From Nonomuraea aurantiaca (lineage in GTDB: Bacteria > Actinomycetota > Actinomycetes > Streptosporangiales > Streptosporangiaceae): a stretch of 64,000 nucleotides of DNA. A program made the position numbers and the translations under genes. The stretch's first letter is position 1. Each line of letters begins with the position of its first letter. The notes under the pieces were generated by a model, which did no database searches, had not been told where the DNA came from, and saw nothing but the letters and a program-made list of their open reading frames with translations. Positions 52,725-60,213 of this stretch are shown in pieces. Location: assembly GCF_020215705.1 (NCBI RefSeq), contig NZ_JAIWNB010000006.1, positions 1 through 64,000 on the forward strand. Reading direction: 5' to 3'.

Positions 52725-53435
52725 ATGACCACTGTCCCGCGCCCGCGGCCCAGCCGTGCCGTCGAGGCCCAGGAGGGCGTCAAAGAGCTCATCCTCCGGC
52801 GCGGGCTCGTGGCGGGCGATCCCCTGCCCACCGAAACCGAGCTCATGGAAGAGCTCCAGGTCAGCCGCAACTCCGTCCGGGAGGCGCTCAAGGCGCTCCA
52901 GGCCGTCGGGATCGTCGACATCCGCCACGGCTTCGGCATGTTCGTGGGCCGGATGTCGCTGGCCGGGCTGGTCGACGAGCTGGCCTTCCACAGCCGCATC
53001 ACCCTCCAGGACGGCAAGAGCCACCTCACCCACCTCACCGAGATCCGCGAGATCCTGGAGGCCGGCCTGGTTCAGCGGCTCATCGACCTGGGCCCAGAGG
53101 CCGACCTGACGCCGGTGGCCGACGTGATGGCCCGCATGGAGAGCGAGGCGCTGGTCGGCGACGTGTCACCGGAGACGGATCGGCTCTTCCACGACCTGCT
53201 CTACCGCCCGCTCGGCAATCCGCTGGTCAGCCAGCTGCTCGGGGCGTTCTGGGACGTCTACCACCAACTGCGCGACGGCCTCGGCACGCCCGACGAGCCC
53301 CCGGCGGACGTGGCCAAGCGGCACCGCGACATCTACACGGCCGTGCAGGCCGGGGACAAGACCGCGGCGGTGGCGGCGGTCTTCGCCCACTTCGACGGCG
53401 TCCGCAACCGGCTGGCCCGCCTGCACACCCGCTGA
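52725..53435 (+). CDS. FadR-type GntR regulator (FCD domain)
   Basis: This is a 236-residue repressor with an N-terminal GntR winged helix (about 8-75: EGVKELILRRGLVAGDPLPTETELMEELQVSRNSVREALKALQAVGIVDIRHGFGMFV) and a C-terminal all-helical FCD domain. The FCD domain has HLTEIREILEAGLVQRLI, FHDLLYRPLGNPLVSQLL and the metal/ligand His residues FH, H(RDIYTAV) and H(FDGV). It is divergent from the oligopeptide-type operon and almost certainly controls it. The ligand would be a carboxylate, as is usual for FCD proteins. Confidence 0.92.
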   Translation: MTTVPRPRPSRAVEAQEGVKELILRRGLVAGDPLPTETELMEELQVSRNSVREALKALQAVGIVDIRHGFGMFVGRMSLAGLVDELAFHSRITLQDGKSHLTHLTEIREILEAGLVQRLIDLGPEADLTPVADVMARMESEALVGDVSPETDRLFHDLLYRPLGNPLVSQLLGAFWDVYHQLRDGLGTPDEPPADVAKRHRDIYTAVQAGDKTAAVAAVFAHFDGVRNRLARLHTR

Positions 53436-53439
53436 CGGG

Positions 53440-54105
53440 TTACTCCGCTTCGAAGGCCCGCCAGTCGTCCCGCCAGCCGGCGAACCAGCGGGCGAACCAC
53501 GGTGACGTCGCCGCCAGCGGCACGATGTGCTCCACCGTCTCCCGGTGGTATCGCCGCTGGAAGTCCACCGGCATCCGGTACAGCTCCTGTACGTTGCTCA
53601 CCCGGTCGGCCAGCTTGACCAGCACGGCCTGCGGCGGCGCTCCCGCCAGCGCCCGCAGGTAGGCCGCCTTCACCGCCGCCTTCGCCGCCGCCCTGTCCTG
53701 CCCGGTGACCACGCCCGGCTTGTCCTGCGGGGCGGCCACATCGCGCTTGTCCTGAGGGGCGGCCACGTCGGGCTTGGTCACCCATGCGACCAGCTCGGCG
53801 ACGTGCTCTCCGAACCGCTCGGCGATCTCCGCGCGCGTGCACGGGGTGTCCTCGACCACGTCGTGCAGCACGATCGCCACCAGCACGTCCGGGTCGCGCA
53901 CCGCCGCCCCGCGCACCGCGATCTCCAGCGCCTCCAGCAGATGCTCCACGTAGGGGACGCCGGTCGGCCGCAACTGATCGTCGTGGCGCAGTACGGCGAA
54001 GGCCACCGCCTCCTCCAGCACCGCGACCGTCTCCTCCGGCAGCGCCGCGGCCAGCGGTTGCTCGGCGTCCCGCCAGGATTTCCAGCTCGTGAAGATCTCA
54101 GTCAC
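53440..54105 (-). CDS. HD domain phosphohydrolase, RelA/SpoT-like
   Basis: This is a 221-residue protein with an HD hydrolase fold like the ppGpp hydrolase half of SpoT or MESH1: AVAFAVLRHDDQLRPTGVPYVEHLLEAL, the H-D pair IVLHDVVEDT, and the late helix VLVKLADRVSNVQELY. It lacks a synthetase domain. The loop after KPDVAA contains a 27-base tandem repeat (DVAAPQDK twice). It may hydrolyse (p)ppGpp-type or other nucleotides. It is convergent with the FadR regulator, four bases apart. Confidence 0.85.
   Translation of the reverse strand: MTEIFTSWKSWRDAEQPLAAALPEETVAVLEEAVAFAVLRHDDQLRPTGVPYVEHLLEALEIAVRGAAVRDPDVLVAIVLHDVVEDTPCTRAEIAERFGEHVAELVAWVTKPDVAAPQDKRDVAAPQDKPGVVTGQDRAAAKAAVKAAYLRALAGAPPQAVLVKLADRVSNVQELYRMPVDFQRRYHRETVEHIVPLAATSPWFARWFAGWRDDWRAFEAE
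53718..53771. repeat. 27-bp coding tandem repeat in HD gene
   Basis: Two adjacent near-identical 27-base units (53718-53744, 53745-53771) encode the repeated DVAAPQDK in a loop of the HD protein. They differ at a few bases. It is a likely length-variable site. Confidence 0.75.
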
Positions 54106-54176
54106 GCCTCGGATGCTATCCTCTGGTCAAACGCCTTGGACGATCGCCCAGGGCGTACGCCCAACGGGAGGAACCC

Positions 54177-54755
54177 ATGCCCGGACCCAAGGCGGCGGAC
54201 CAGGGCCGTGAGGTGCGCGGGCGGCTGCTGCGCGTGGCCGCGGAGCTGATCGCCGAGCGTGGGTGGTCGGCGGTGAGCACGCGGATGCTGGCCGAGCGCG
54301 CCGGGGTGACGCCCGGACTGGTGCATTACCACTTCTCCTCGGTGCACGCCCTGCTCACGGAGGCCGCCATCGGCACGATGCGGAGCCTGGTCGAGGGGCT
54401 GGGCCCGCTGCTGGAGCGGGCCGGCACGGCAGAGGAGGCGCTGGACCTCATGCTCGCCGCGCTGGACGAGCACGACGGGCGCGACCCCCTGTCGCTGCTG
54501 TTCGCCGAGACGTACTTGGCGGCCGCCCGCGACGAGACGCTGCGCCGGTCGCTGGCCGAGGTGGTCACCGCCTTCCGCGACCGGCTGGCCGCACGGCTGG
54601 CCGCCCAGGGCGTGGCGGCGCCGGACCAGACGGCGGCGGTGGTGGCCGCCGCCATCGACGGCCTCATGCTGCACCGGGCCTTCACTCCCGGCCTGACCGC
54701 CCCGGCCGTCGCCCCCATCCTCAGACGGCTTCTCGACGGAAGGGTGCTCACATGA
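54177..54755 (+). CDS. TetR family regulator
   Basis: This is a 192-residue TetR protein. The DNA-binding domain is RLLRVAAELIAERGWSAVSTRMLAERAGVTPGLVHYHFSSVHALLTEAAI, followed by a nine-helix ligand domain. It starts 71 bases from the divergent HD gene and overlaps the shortened FAD monooxygenase gene by ATGA, so it formed an operon with it. In intact relatives such pairs give regulated drug or aromatic detoxification. With the monooxygenase damaged, the regulator may now control little. Confidence 0.88.
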   Translation: MPGPKAADQGREVRGRLLRVAAELIAERGWSAVSTRMLAERAGVTPGLVHYHFSSVHALLTEAAIGTMRSLVEGLGPLLERAGTAEEALDLMLAALDEHDGRDPLSLLFAETYLAAARDETLRRSLAEVVTAFRDRLAARLAAQGVAAPDQTAAVVAAAIDGLMLHRAFTPGLTAPAVAPILRRLLDGRVLT

Positions 54756-55381
54756 AAGCCGTGATCTGCGGTGCCGGCATCGGCGGGCTGGCCCTGGCCC
54801 AGCGCCTCGACACCATCGGCTGGGACGTGGTGGTGCTGGAGCGGTCCCCCGGCCCCCGTACCCATGGCTACATGATCGACTTCTTCGGCCCCGGATACGA
54901 CGCCGCCGAGGCCGTGGGCGTGCTGCCCCGCCTCCATGAGGTGGGCTACGTGGTGACGGAGATGACCTACCGCGATGAGGAGGGCCGCCGCCGCTCCGGG
55001 ATGTACTACGACCAGGTGGCCCAGGTGGAGCTGCCACAGTGGAGCCGCGACCGGGTGACGCTCATCGGGGACGCCTGCCAGGCGGTGTCGGTGGTGGCCG
55101 GCCAGGGCGCCTCGCTCGCGATCGCGGCCGCCTACGTCCTGGCCGACCGCCTCTCCACGGCGCCGTCGATCGACTCCGCCCTGGCCGAGTACGAGCGGGT
55201 GCTGCGCCCGGTGGTGGCGGACAAGCAGGAGGTGGCGCGCAAGGGCGTCCGCTGGTTCGTACCGGAGGCGCGCTGGCAGCTGCCGGCCCGCAGAACCGCC
55301 CTCCACCTGGCCCGTCTGCCACTTCTCGACCGCTATGTGGCGGACGCGGTGGCGGGGAAGCCGAGCGCCATCATCTCCTAG
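54752..55381 (+). pseudogene. FAD monooxygenase with large in-frame internal deletion
   Basis: The 209-codon frame is open but lacks the middle of a PHBH-type flavoprotein. The first ~80 residues have the dinucleotide motif VICGAGIGGLALAQRL and FFGPGYDAAEAVGVLPRL. At about residue 82 the sequence jumps from EEGRRRSG straight to MYYDQVAQVELPQWSRDRVTLIGDACQAVS, which is the GD motif region of the FAD C-terminal part. Intact relatives are ~380-400 residues, so ~165-170 residues with the substrate domain are missing. FAD might still bind, but catalysis is improbable. It is coupled to the TetR gene by ATGA. Confidence 0.75.
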
Positions 55382-55424
55382 ACATCGGCCGGCTACTTCG
55401 CACGGTCGGCGATCAGGAGTTCCA

Positions 55425-55556
55425 ATCGGCGTCGCCGGCCTGGTCCTGTTCCTGGTACGGCAGGCCAGGGTGGCCGACCCCCTCATCGACGTCAGCCTCT
55501 TCCGGCGGCCCGCGTTCGCCGGTTCGATCAGCACGAACCTCTTCGCGATGTTGGCG
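55425..55556 (+). pseudogene. Fragment of DHA2-type MFS transporter
   Basis: One frame encodes IGVAGLVLFLVRQARVADPLIDV, then SLFRRPAFAGSISTNLFAMLA. This is the typical mid-protein segment (helix, loop, next helix start) of EmrB/QacA 14-helix drug exporters. Only ~44 of ~500 residues remain, with no start codon and an abrupt loss of homology at both ends. It lies directly after the damaged monooxygenase, consistent with one deletion removing most of a TetR-monooxygenase-MFS module. Confidence 0.7.
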
Positions 55557-55587
55557 GACCCGAGCACGGCTGTGGCACGGTGTGGGC

Positions 55588-56172
55588 GTGTCCGACGAAC
55601 TCCCCCGCACCGCGCTTCCCCAGACCGTGACCGAGGCGATCGCCGCCGAGCAGGCGGGCCAGGTCCTGCGCTACCTCTACTTCTGGGGCCACCGCCCGGC
55701 CCGCGACGGCGGGGTCGGTCCCGGCTGCCTGTCGCAGTGGTGGCCGGTCACGTTCACCGAGGACGGCCACACCTTCGCCTCCGCCGAGCACTACATGATG
55801 GCTCACAAGGCGTGGCTGTTCGACGACCAGCAGACCGCCGCCGAGATCCTCGCCGCGGATCATCCCGGCGAGGCCAAGAAACTCGGCCGGGCCGTGCGCG
55901 GCTTCGAGGAGGACGTCTGGAACGCCCGCCGCTTCGACATCGTGGTCCGCGGCAACCTCGCCAAGTTCGCCCAGCACCCCGACCTGGCCGGCTTCCTGCT
56001 CGGCACCCGGAACCGGGTCCTGGTCGAGGCCAGCCCCCACGACCGGATCTGGGGCATCGGCCTGACCGCCGACGACGAGCGCGCCGCCTCCCCGGCGACC
56101 TGGCGGGGCCTGAACCTCCTCGGCTTCGGCCTGATGTCCGTACGGGACACGCTATCTGCGGCTTCGGTCTGA
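55588..56172 (+). CDS. NADAR (YbiA-like) family protein
   Basis: This is a 194-residue protein of the NADAR family (N-glycosidases acting on ADP-ribose-linked or riboflavin-pathway metabolites). Landmarks are YLYFWGHRP, CLSQWWPVTFTEDGHTFASAEHYMMAHKAWLF, W-N-A-R-R and the terminal block DRIWGIGLTADDERAASPATWRGLNLLGFGLMSVRD. All core motifs are present. The GTG at 55588 follows the MFS scrap directly, with no clear ribosome site. A 38-base tandem duplication at the 3' end (56122-56197) changes the C-terminus from DALAAASKGRAW-type to DTLSAASV and a stop. Confidence 0.87.
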   Translation: MSDELPRTALPQTVTEAIAAEQAGQVLRYLYFWGHRPARDGGVGPGCLSQWWPVTFTEDGHTFASAEHYMMAHKAWLFDDQQTAAEILAADHPGEAKKLGRAVRGFEEDVWNARRFDIVVRGNLAKFAQHPDLAGFLLGTRNRVLVEASPHDRIWGIGLTADDERAASPATWRGLNLLGFGLMSVRDTLSAASV

Positions 56173-56197
56173 TGTCCGTACGGGACGCGCTCGCCGC
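56122..56197. repeat. 38-bp tandem duplication at 3' end of NADAR gene
   Basis: GGCTTCGGCCTGATGTCCGT and following bases (56122-56159) repeat from 56160 as GGCTTCGGTCTGATGTCCGT, with a few changes. A 38-base period is not a multiple of three, so the second copy is read in another frame and the gene now ends at 56172. Confidence 0.8.
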
Positions 56198-56225
56198 GGC
56201 TTCGAAGGGGCGAGCCTGGGTCAGC

Positions 56226-57425
56226 TCATGTGCTTGACCGACCCCGGGCGACTGCGGCGAGGAACCCGCCGACGAACGCGTCGCCGAGCCCGATGGTCGT
56301 GGGCGCGGCGACGTCAAGCTCGAAGCCGGGCAGGCAGCGAACAACCCCGCCCATGCGGCCTTCCAGCGCCGCGGCGAAATCCACCGCCTCCGTTCGCCTC
56401 GGCCGGTTCCGCATGAGTTCGTAGTGGTGCCCTGCGTACCCATCGCCGTGCGAGTAGCGAGTGCTGGCGATCACGATGCCCTCGTTCAGCGGCTCCGCGT
56501 AGTCGCCGGCTCTCTCGCCGTAGGCCGCCGACCAGTACTTGGTATGCACGACCAGGGTCGGCACGGGGATGAGAGCGCACAGCGATTCGAGGGCGCGGGC
56601 CACCTCCGTCACGGAGAGCAGGTCGACGGCGTAGCCCAGGTGCGACTGCAGCTCGTCCTCGTTCAGTCCGTGGACGTCGATGACTTCCAGAAGCGCGTCG
56701 CGGACCAGTTGGCTGTGGCCCGGCTCGTGGAATCCGGCATCCTCGTAGTAGACGACCGCCTCGGCCGGAAGTTGCCGCATGTGGCTGCGCAGCGTGGACA
56801 GACGCAGGTCCAGTGTTCGCCGGTCCCGTATCGCGTTGAATCCCGAGATCAGAAAGACCCGTGCCTCGCGAAGCAATGAGCCCAGCTCATCGCTCAGCAG
56901 CATGGACTCGTTCGCCGGGTCGTTGACGTAGATCAATCTGTTCGGGAACGGCGCTCGGATGTCGATGTCACCTGCTCGAACCCGCAGGTCCTGGTCGTAC
57001 TGCACGATCAGGTGCGGATAGAGGGTGTCCCCGTCGCCGCTGCAGATGTAGTCGCAGCTCGCCGGCAGCAGGCGGCGGACGATGTCGTTGAGACTGACCA
57101 GGTGCAGGGTGGAGGGCACGCCGAGCCGGCTCATCTCCATCGCCGCTCGGACGGAGGTGCCGCCCAGGGTCGTTCGTGTGGGGAACCGCCCGGCGAATGC
57201 GCTCAGGCATTCGGAGGAGGCGACGAAGTGCTCGCCTCCTCCGCCCTTTTTGAGGTAGGTGAGAATGGAGATGACCAGCTCGCGCTCGTTGGTCACGGTG
57301 ACCGATGACGTCAGCTCGGCATCGTGGATCTCGTACGCGACGACCAGCTGCTCCAAGATCGACGAGGACAGCTTGAGTTCGTAGTCGACGCATCCCCCCA
57401 AGCCCAGGACCACATGGCTGGTCAT
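56226..57425 (-). CDS. ADP-dependent sugar kinase (ADP_PFK_GK family)
   Basis: This is a 399-residue member of the ADP-dependent phosphofructokinase/glucokinase family, which uses ADP rather than ATP and is best known from archaea. Evidence includes LGGTSVRAAMEMSRLGV, FPNRLIYVNDPANESMLLSDEL, VFLISGFNAIRD, VYYEDAGFHEP, VHGLNEDELQSHLGY, LVVHTKYWSAAYGE and the catalytic TTIGLGDAFVGGFLAA. It is the last gene of the sugar ABC-aldolase operon, one base after the aldolase stop. The phosphorylated sugar is not predictable, but coupling with a class II bisphosphate aldolase suggests a ketose-phosphate. Confidence 0.87.
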   Translation of the reverse strand: MTSHVVLGLGGCVDYELKLSSSILEQLVVAYEIHDAELTSSVTVTNERELVISILTYLKKGGGGEHFVASSECLSAFAGRFPTRTTLGGTSVRAAMEMSRLGVPSTLHLVSLNDIVRRLLPASCDYICSGDGDTLYPHLIVQYDQDLRVRAGDIDIRAPFPNRLIYVNDPANESMLLSDELGSLLREARVFLISGFNAIRDRRTLDLRLSTLRSHMRQLPAEAVVYYEDAGFHEPGHSQLVRDALLEVIDVHGLNEDELQSHLGYAVDLLSVTEVARALESLCALIPVPTLVVHTKYWSAAYGERAGDYAEPLNEGIVIASTRYSHGDGYAGHHYELMRNRPRRTEAVDFAAALEGRMGGVVRCLPGFELDVAAPTTIGLGDAFVGGFLAAVARGRSST

Positions 57426-57426
57426 G

Positions 57427-58287
57427 TCAGTAGAGAGATGCCTTGCCGGCCGCTTCGAAGAGCTCGATCTTCTGCGCGGCCACCACCTTCATCGCGTCGA
57501 TGCACGGCGGCTGGATGGAGTTGGGCTCGCGCAGGCTCTCATCGGCCAGGACCTCGCGCATCTTCGTGTGGTAGGCCAGCTTGATGTCGCTGGAGATATT
57601 GATCTTGTTGATACCGAGCTTGACCGACTCCGCGATCTCGTCGTCGGGATTGCCCGATCCGCCGTGCAGCACGAGGGGGATCCTGACCCGGTCCTTGATC
57701 TCCTTCAGCAGGTCGAGCTTGAGCTCCGGCTTCAGGGTCTTCGGGTAGATGCCGTGATAGGTGCCGATGGCCACGGCGAGGCTGTCCACCCCGGTCTCCC
57801 GCACGAAGGTCACGGCGTCCGCCGGGTCGGTGTAGATGATCGCGTCGCTGCCGTCTTCGGCCTCGTTGTCGGTCTTGCCGATCGTGCCCAGCTCCGCCTC
57901 GACCGACAGGCCGACCGCGTGCGCGGTGTCGGCGACCTTCTTGGAGATCGCGATGTTGTCCTCGAAGGACTTCATCGAGGCGTCGATCATCACCGAGGTG
58001 AAGCCGATGCGGATCGCGGTCAGCATCTCCTCATAGGTCGCGCCGTGGTCCCAGTGGATCGCGATCGGCACGGACGAGCGATGGGCCCGCTGGGTGATCG
58101 CGGCGATCACGTCCACGCCGAGGTGCCGTACCTCGTCGGGATGGATCCCGACGATGAGCGGCGCGTTCGTCTCTTCGCTGATGTCCACGATGCCGTTGAA
58201 CATGGCGTAGTCGCTGATGTTGAAGGCGGGCACCGCGAAGTTTCTTTCGTTCGCGACAGCCAAGAGCACCTTGCCGGTCGTCAGCAT
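57427..58287 (-). CDS. Class II ketose-bisphosphate aldolase
   Basis: This is a 286-residue zinc aldolase of the fructose/tagatose-bisphosphate (FbaA/GatY) group. NFAVPAFNISDYAMFNGIVDISEE leads to the Zn-binding HWDHG (first His after the catalytic Asp). The Glu loop is AELGTIGKTDNE, then GTYHGIY (Zn His), PLVLHGGSGNPD (Zn His) and INKINISSDIK. The size fits the GatY/KbaY type rather than housekeeping Fba. The ATG at 58287 is preceded by GGAGAAA. It follows malG-like permease by 53 bases and is coupled to the ADP-dependent kinase. It would split the imported sugar's bisphosphate. Confidence 0.92.
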   Translation of the reverse strand: MLTTGKVLLAVANERNFAVPAFNISDYAMFNGIVDISEETNAPLIVGIHPDEVRHLGVDVIAAITQRAHRSSVPIAIHWDHGATYEEMLTAIRIGFTSVMIDASMKSFEDNIAISKKVADTAHAVGLSVEAELGTIGKTDNEAEDGSDAIIYTDPADAVTFVRETGVDSLAVAIGTYHGIYPKTLKPELKLDLLKEIKDRVRIPLVLHGGSGNPDDEIAESVKLGINKINISSDIKLAYHTKMREVLADESLREPNSIQPPCIDAMKVVAAQKIELFEAAGKASLY

Positions 58288-58340
58288 TACTTTATTTCTC
58301 CTTCTGAATAATGATTGTCGTGCGGGACGGGCATGATGCG

Positions 58341-59183
58341 TCAGGCCTTGACGGCGCCGGAGGTGAGGCCGCCGATGAATCGCCGCTGGAAGAGGAGGAA
58401 CAACAGGAGCACCGGGATGGACCCCAGAATGCTCATGGCCATCATCTGATTCCACTCGTAGGAGTGCTGGCCCATCAACAGCTGGATGCCGATGGGCACG
58501 GTTCGCATGTCGTCGGTACGAGTGAGGGTCAGCGCGAACAGGTATTCGTTCCACGAGATCATGAAGGTGTAGACGCCGACGGCGACCAGTCCGGGAACCG
58601 AGATGGGCACCAGAATTCGCCAGAGAGCCGTCCAGCTCGACGCCCCGTCCACCTTGACGGATTCGTCCAATTCCCGGGGCAGGGTATTGAAGTAAGCGGT
58701 CATCATGATGATCGCATAGGGCAGAGTGAACACCATGTGCGTGAGAATCAGGCCCGGATAAGTATTATACAGGCCGAGCCCCACCACGAGACCGAAGTAG
58801 GGAATGACGAGGGTGATCGGCGGCACCGCCTGAACGGTGACGATCACGGCATTGATGGATCGCTTCATCGGGAAGTTGTAGCGGCTGAATCCATAGGCCG
58901 CGAGTATCGCCACGAACAATGTCAGCACGGTCACCGAAAGCGCGACGATGTAACTGTTGATGAAAAACCGCAACTGGGCCGCGTCGCCCAGGATCTTCGC
59001 GTAGGCGTCGAACGAGAAGTTATCGGTGATCAGCCGCGGCGGGACCTGGAAGACCTCCCCATTGGTCTTGAACGACGTCGACAGCATCCACACGACCGGC
59101 AGGCCGGCGAAGGCCGCGCCGACGCACAAGCCCGCGAGCACGGCGATCTTCGCGTAGAGGCGCCGCCTTTGACGGGTGAGCAC
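58341..59183 (-). CDS. Sugar ABC permease (MalG-like)
   Basis: This is a 280-residue carbohydrate transporter permease with six helices. The first is IAVLAGLCVGAAFAGLPVVWMLSTSFK. The EAA loop is LPRELDESVKVDGASSWTALWRILVPISVPGL, near residue 180. The ending LLFLLFQRRFIGGLTSGAVKA is classic for MalG/CUT1 proteins. It starts six bases after the MalF-like gene's stop. It forms the membrane channel with the MalF-like subunit. No ATPase is encoded here, so a shared MsiK-type ATPase elsewhere would energise it. Confidence 0.93.
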   Translation of the reverse strand: MLTRQRRRLYAKIAVLAGLCVGAAFAGLPVVWMLSTSFKTNGEVFQVPPRLITDNFSFDAYAKILGDAAQLRFFINSYIVALSVTVLTLFVAILAAYGFSRYNFPMKRSINAVIVTVQAVPPITLVIPYFGLVVGLGLYNTYPGLILTHMVFTLPYAIIMMTAYFNTLPRELDESVKVDGASSWTALWRILVPISVPGLVAVGVYTFMISWNEYLFALTLTRTDDMRTVPIGIQLLMGQHSYEWNQMMAMSILGSIPVLLLFLLFQRRFIGGLTSGAVKA

Positions 59184-59189
59184 GGGTGA

Positions 59190-60152
59190 TCACCTCTCCT
59201 TTTGCAGGCGAACGTAGAAGACGGCCAGAATCATCGTGAGCAGCAGGACTATGACGGCGGCGGCGGACGCGGTGGCGAACTCGTAACTGCTGAAGGCCTG
59301 CTTGTAGGTGTAGGTGCTGAGCATCTCGGTGACATTCAGCGGGCCACCACCGGTGGTCATCCAGATGAGGGCGAACTGCTGAGAGGTCCAGATGAGATCG
59401 AGCACGGCCATGCTGAGGAGCACCGGCTTCAGCTGGGGCAGCGTCACATTGCGGAACTGCCGGAAAGCGGTCGCGCCGTCCACGGAGGCCGCCTCGTACA
59501 GAACCGGGGAGATCCCCTGCAACCCGGCGAGAATGCTGATCATGAAGAAGGGGAAGCCGGCCCAGATGTTGATGAAGGTCAACGCCCAGAGCGCCATGTT
59601 CGGGTCGGAGAGCCAGCTCACTTCCGCGCGCAGCACGCCGATCGTGGTCAGGATGTAGTTGACCACCCCCGACGGGTCCAGCATGAGCCGCCAGATGACC
59701 GCGATCACGGCGACCGTGAACAGCCAGGGCAGGATGTAGACGATGCGGAAGATGGCCTTCGTCACTCCGCCCAGCAACGGCGAGTTGAGCATCGTCGCGA
59801 AGGCCAGCCCGAGGCCGAGGTGCGCGGCGGTGCTCAGAGTGATGAAGATGAACGTGTTCTTCAGCGCTGCCAGGAAGTTGGGATCGGTGAGCACCGTGGT
59901 GTAGTTGGCGAGACCGGCGAAGACCGGATTCTGCTCGACGATCACGTTGTCCTTGAACGAGTAGCTGACCACCATCGCGATGGGGATGATCATCAGCACA
60001 AAGATCAATATGAGCGTCGGCGAGAGATAGCCGAACGGGACGACACGCTGCACGGGGAAAGGCCGCGTACTTCTCCGTCGGCCCGCAGCGGATTCCGCTG
60101 CCGGTGGTGGGGCTCCCGGGGAGGCCGCGGGATCGAGTTTCGCGGTTTCCAT
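59190..60152 (-). CDS. Sugar ABC permease (MalF-like)
   Basis: This is a 320-residue CUT1 permease. A Pro/Ala-rich cytoplasmic N-terminus (about 1-40) leads to helix 1, FGYLSPTLILIFVLMIIPIAMVVSYSF, then NYTTVLTDPNFLAALKNTFIFI, and the EAA loop SPVLYEAASVDGATAFRQFRNVTLPQLKPVL near residue 225. The ATG at 60152 has AAGGAGA upstream. It follows the binding-protein gene by 61 bases and precedes the MalG-like gene by six. A longer frame upstream is spurious. Confidence 0.92.
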   Translation of the reverse strand: METAKLDPAASPGAPPPAAESAAGRRRSTRPFPVQRVVPFGYLSPTLILIFVLMIIPIAMVVSYSFKDNVIVEQNPVFAGLANYTTVLTDPNFLAALKNTFIFITLSTAAHLGLGLAFATMLNSPLLGGVTKAIFRIVYILPWLFTVAVIAVIWRLMLDPSGVVNYILTTIGVLRAEVSWLSDPNMALWALTFINIWAGFPFFMISILAGLQGISPVLYEAASVDGATAFRQFRNVTLPQLKPVLLSMAVLDLIWTSQQFALIWMTTGGGPLNVTEMLSTYTYKQAFSSYEFATASAAAVIVLLLTMILAVFYVRLQKER

Positions 60153-60213
60153 CGATGTCTCCTTGGTTCGGGGCCGCGCCGCACGGTCGGCGCGGCCCGC
60201 GAAGTGCGGAAGG

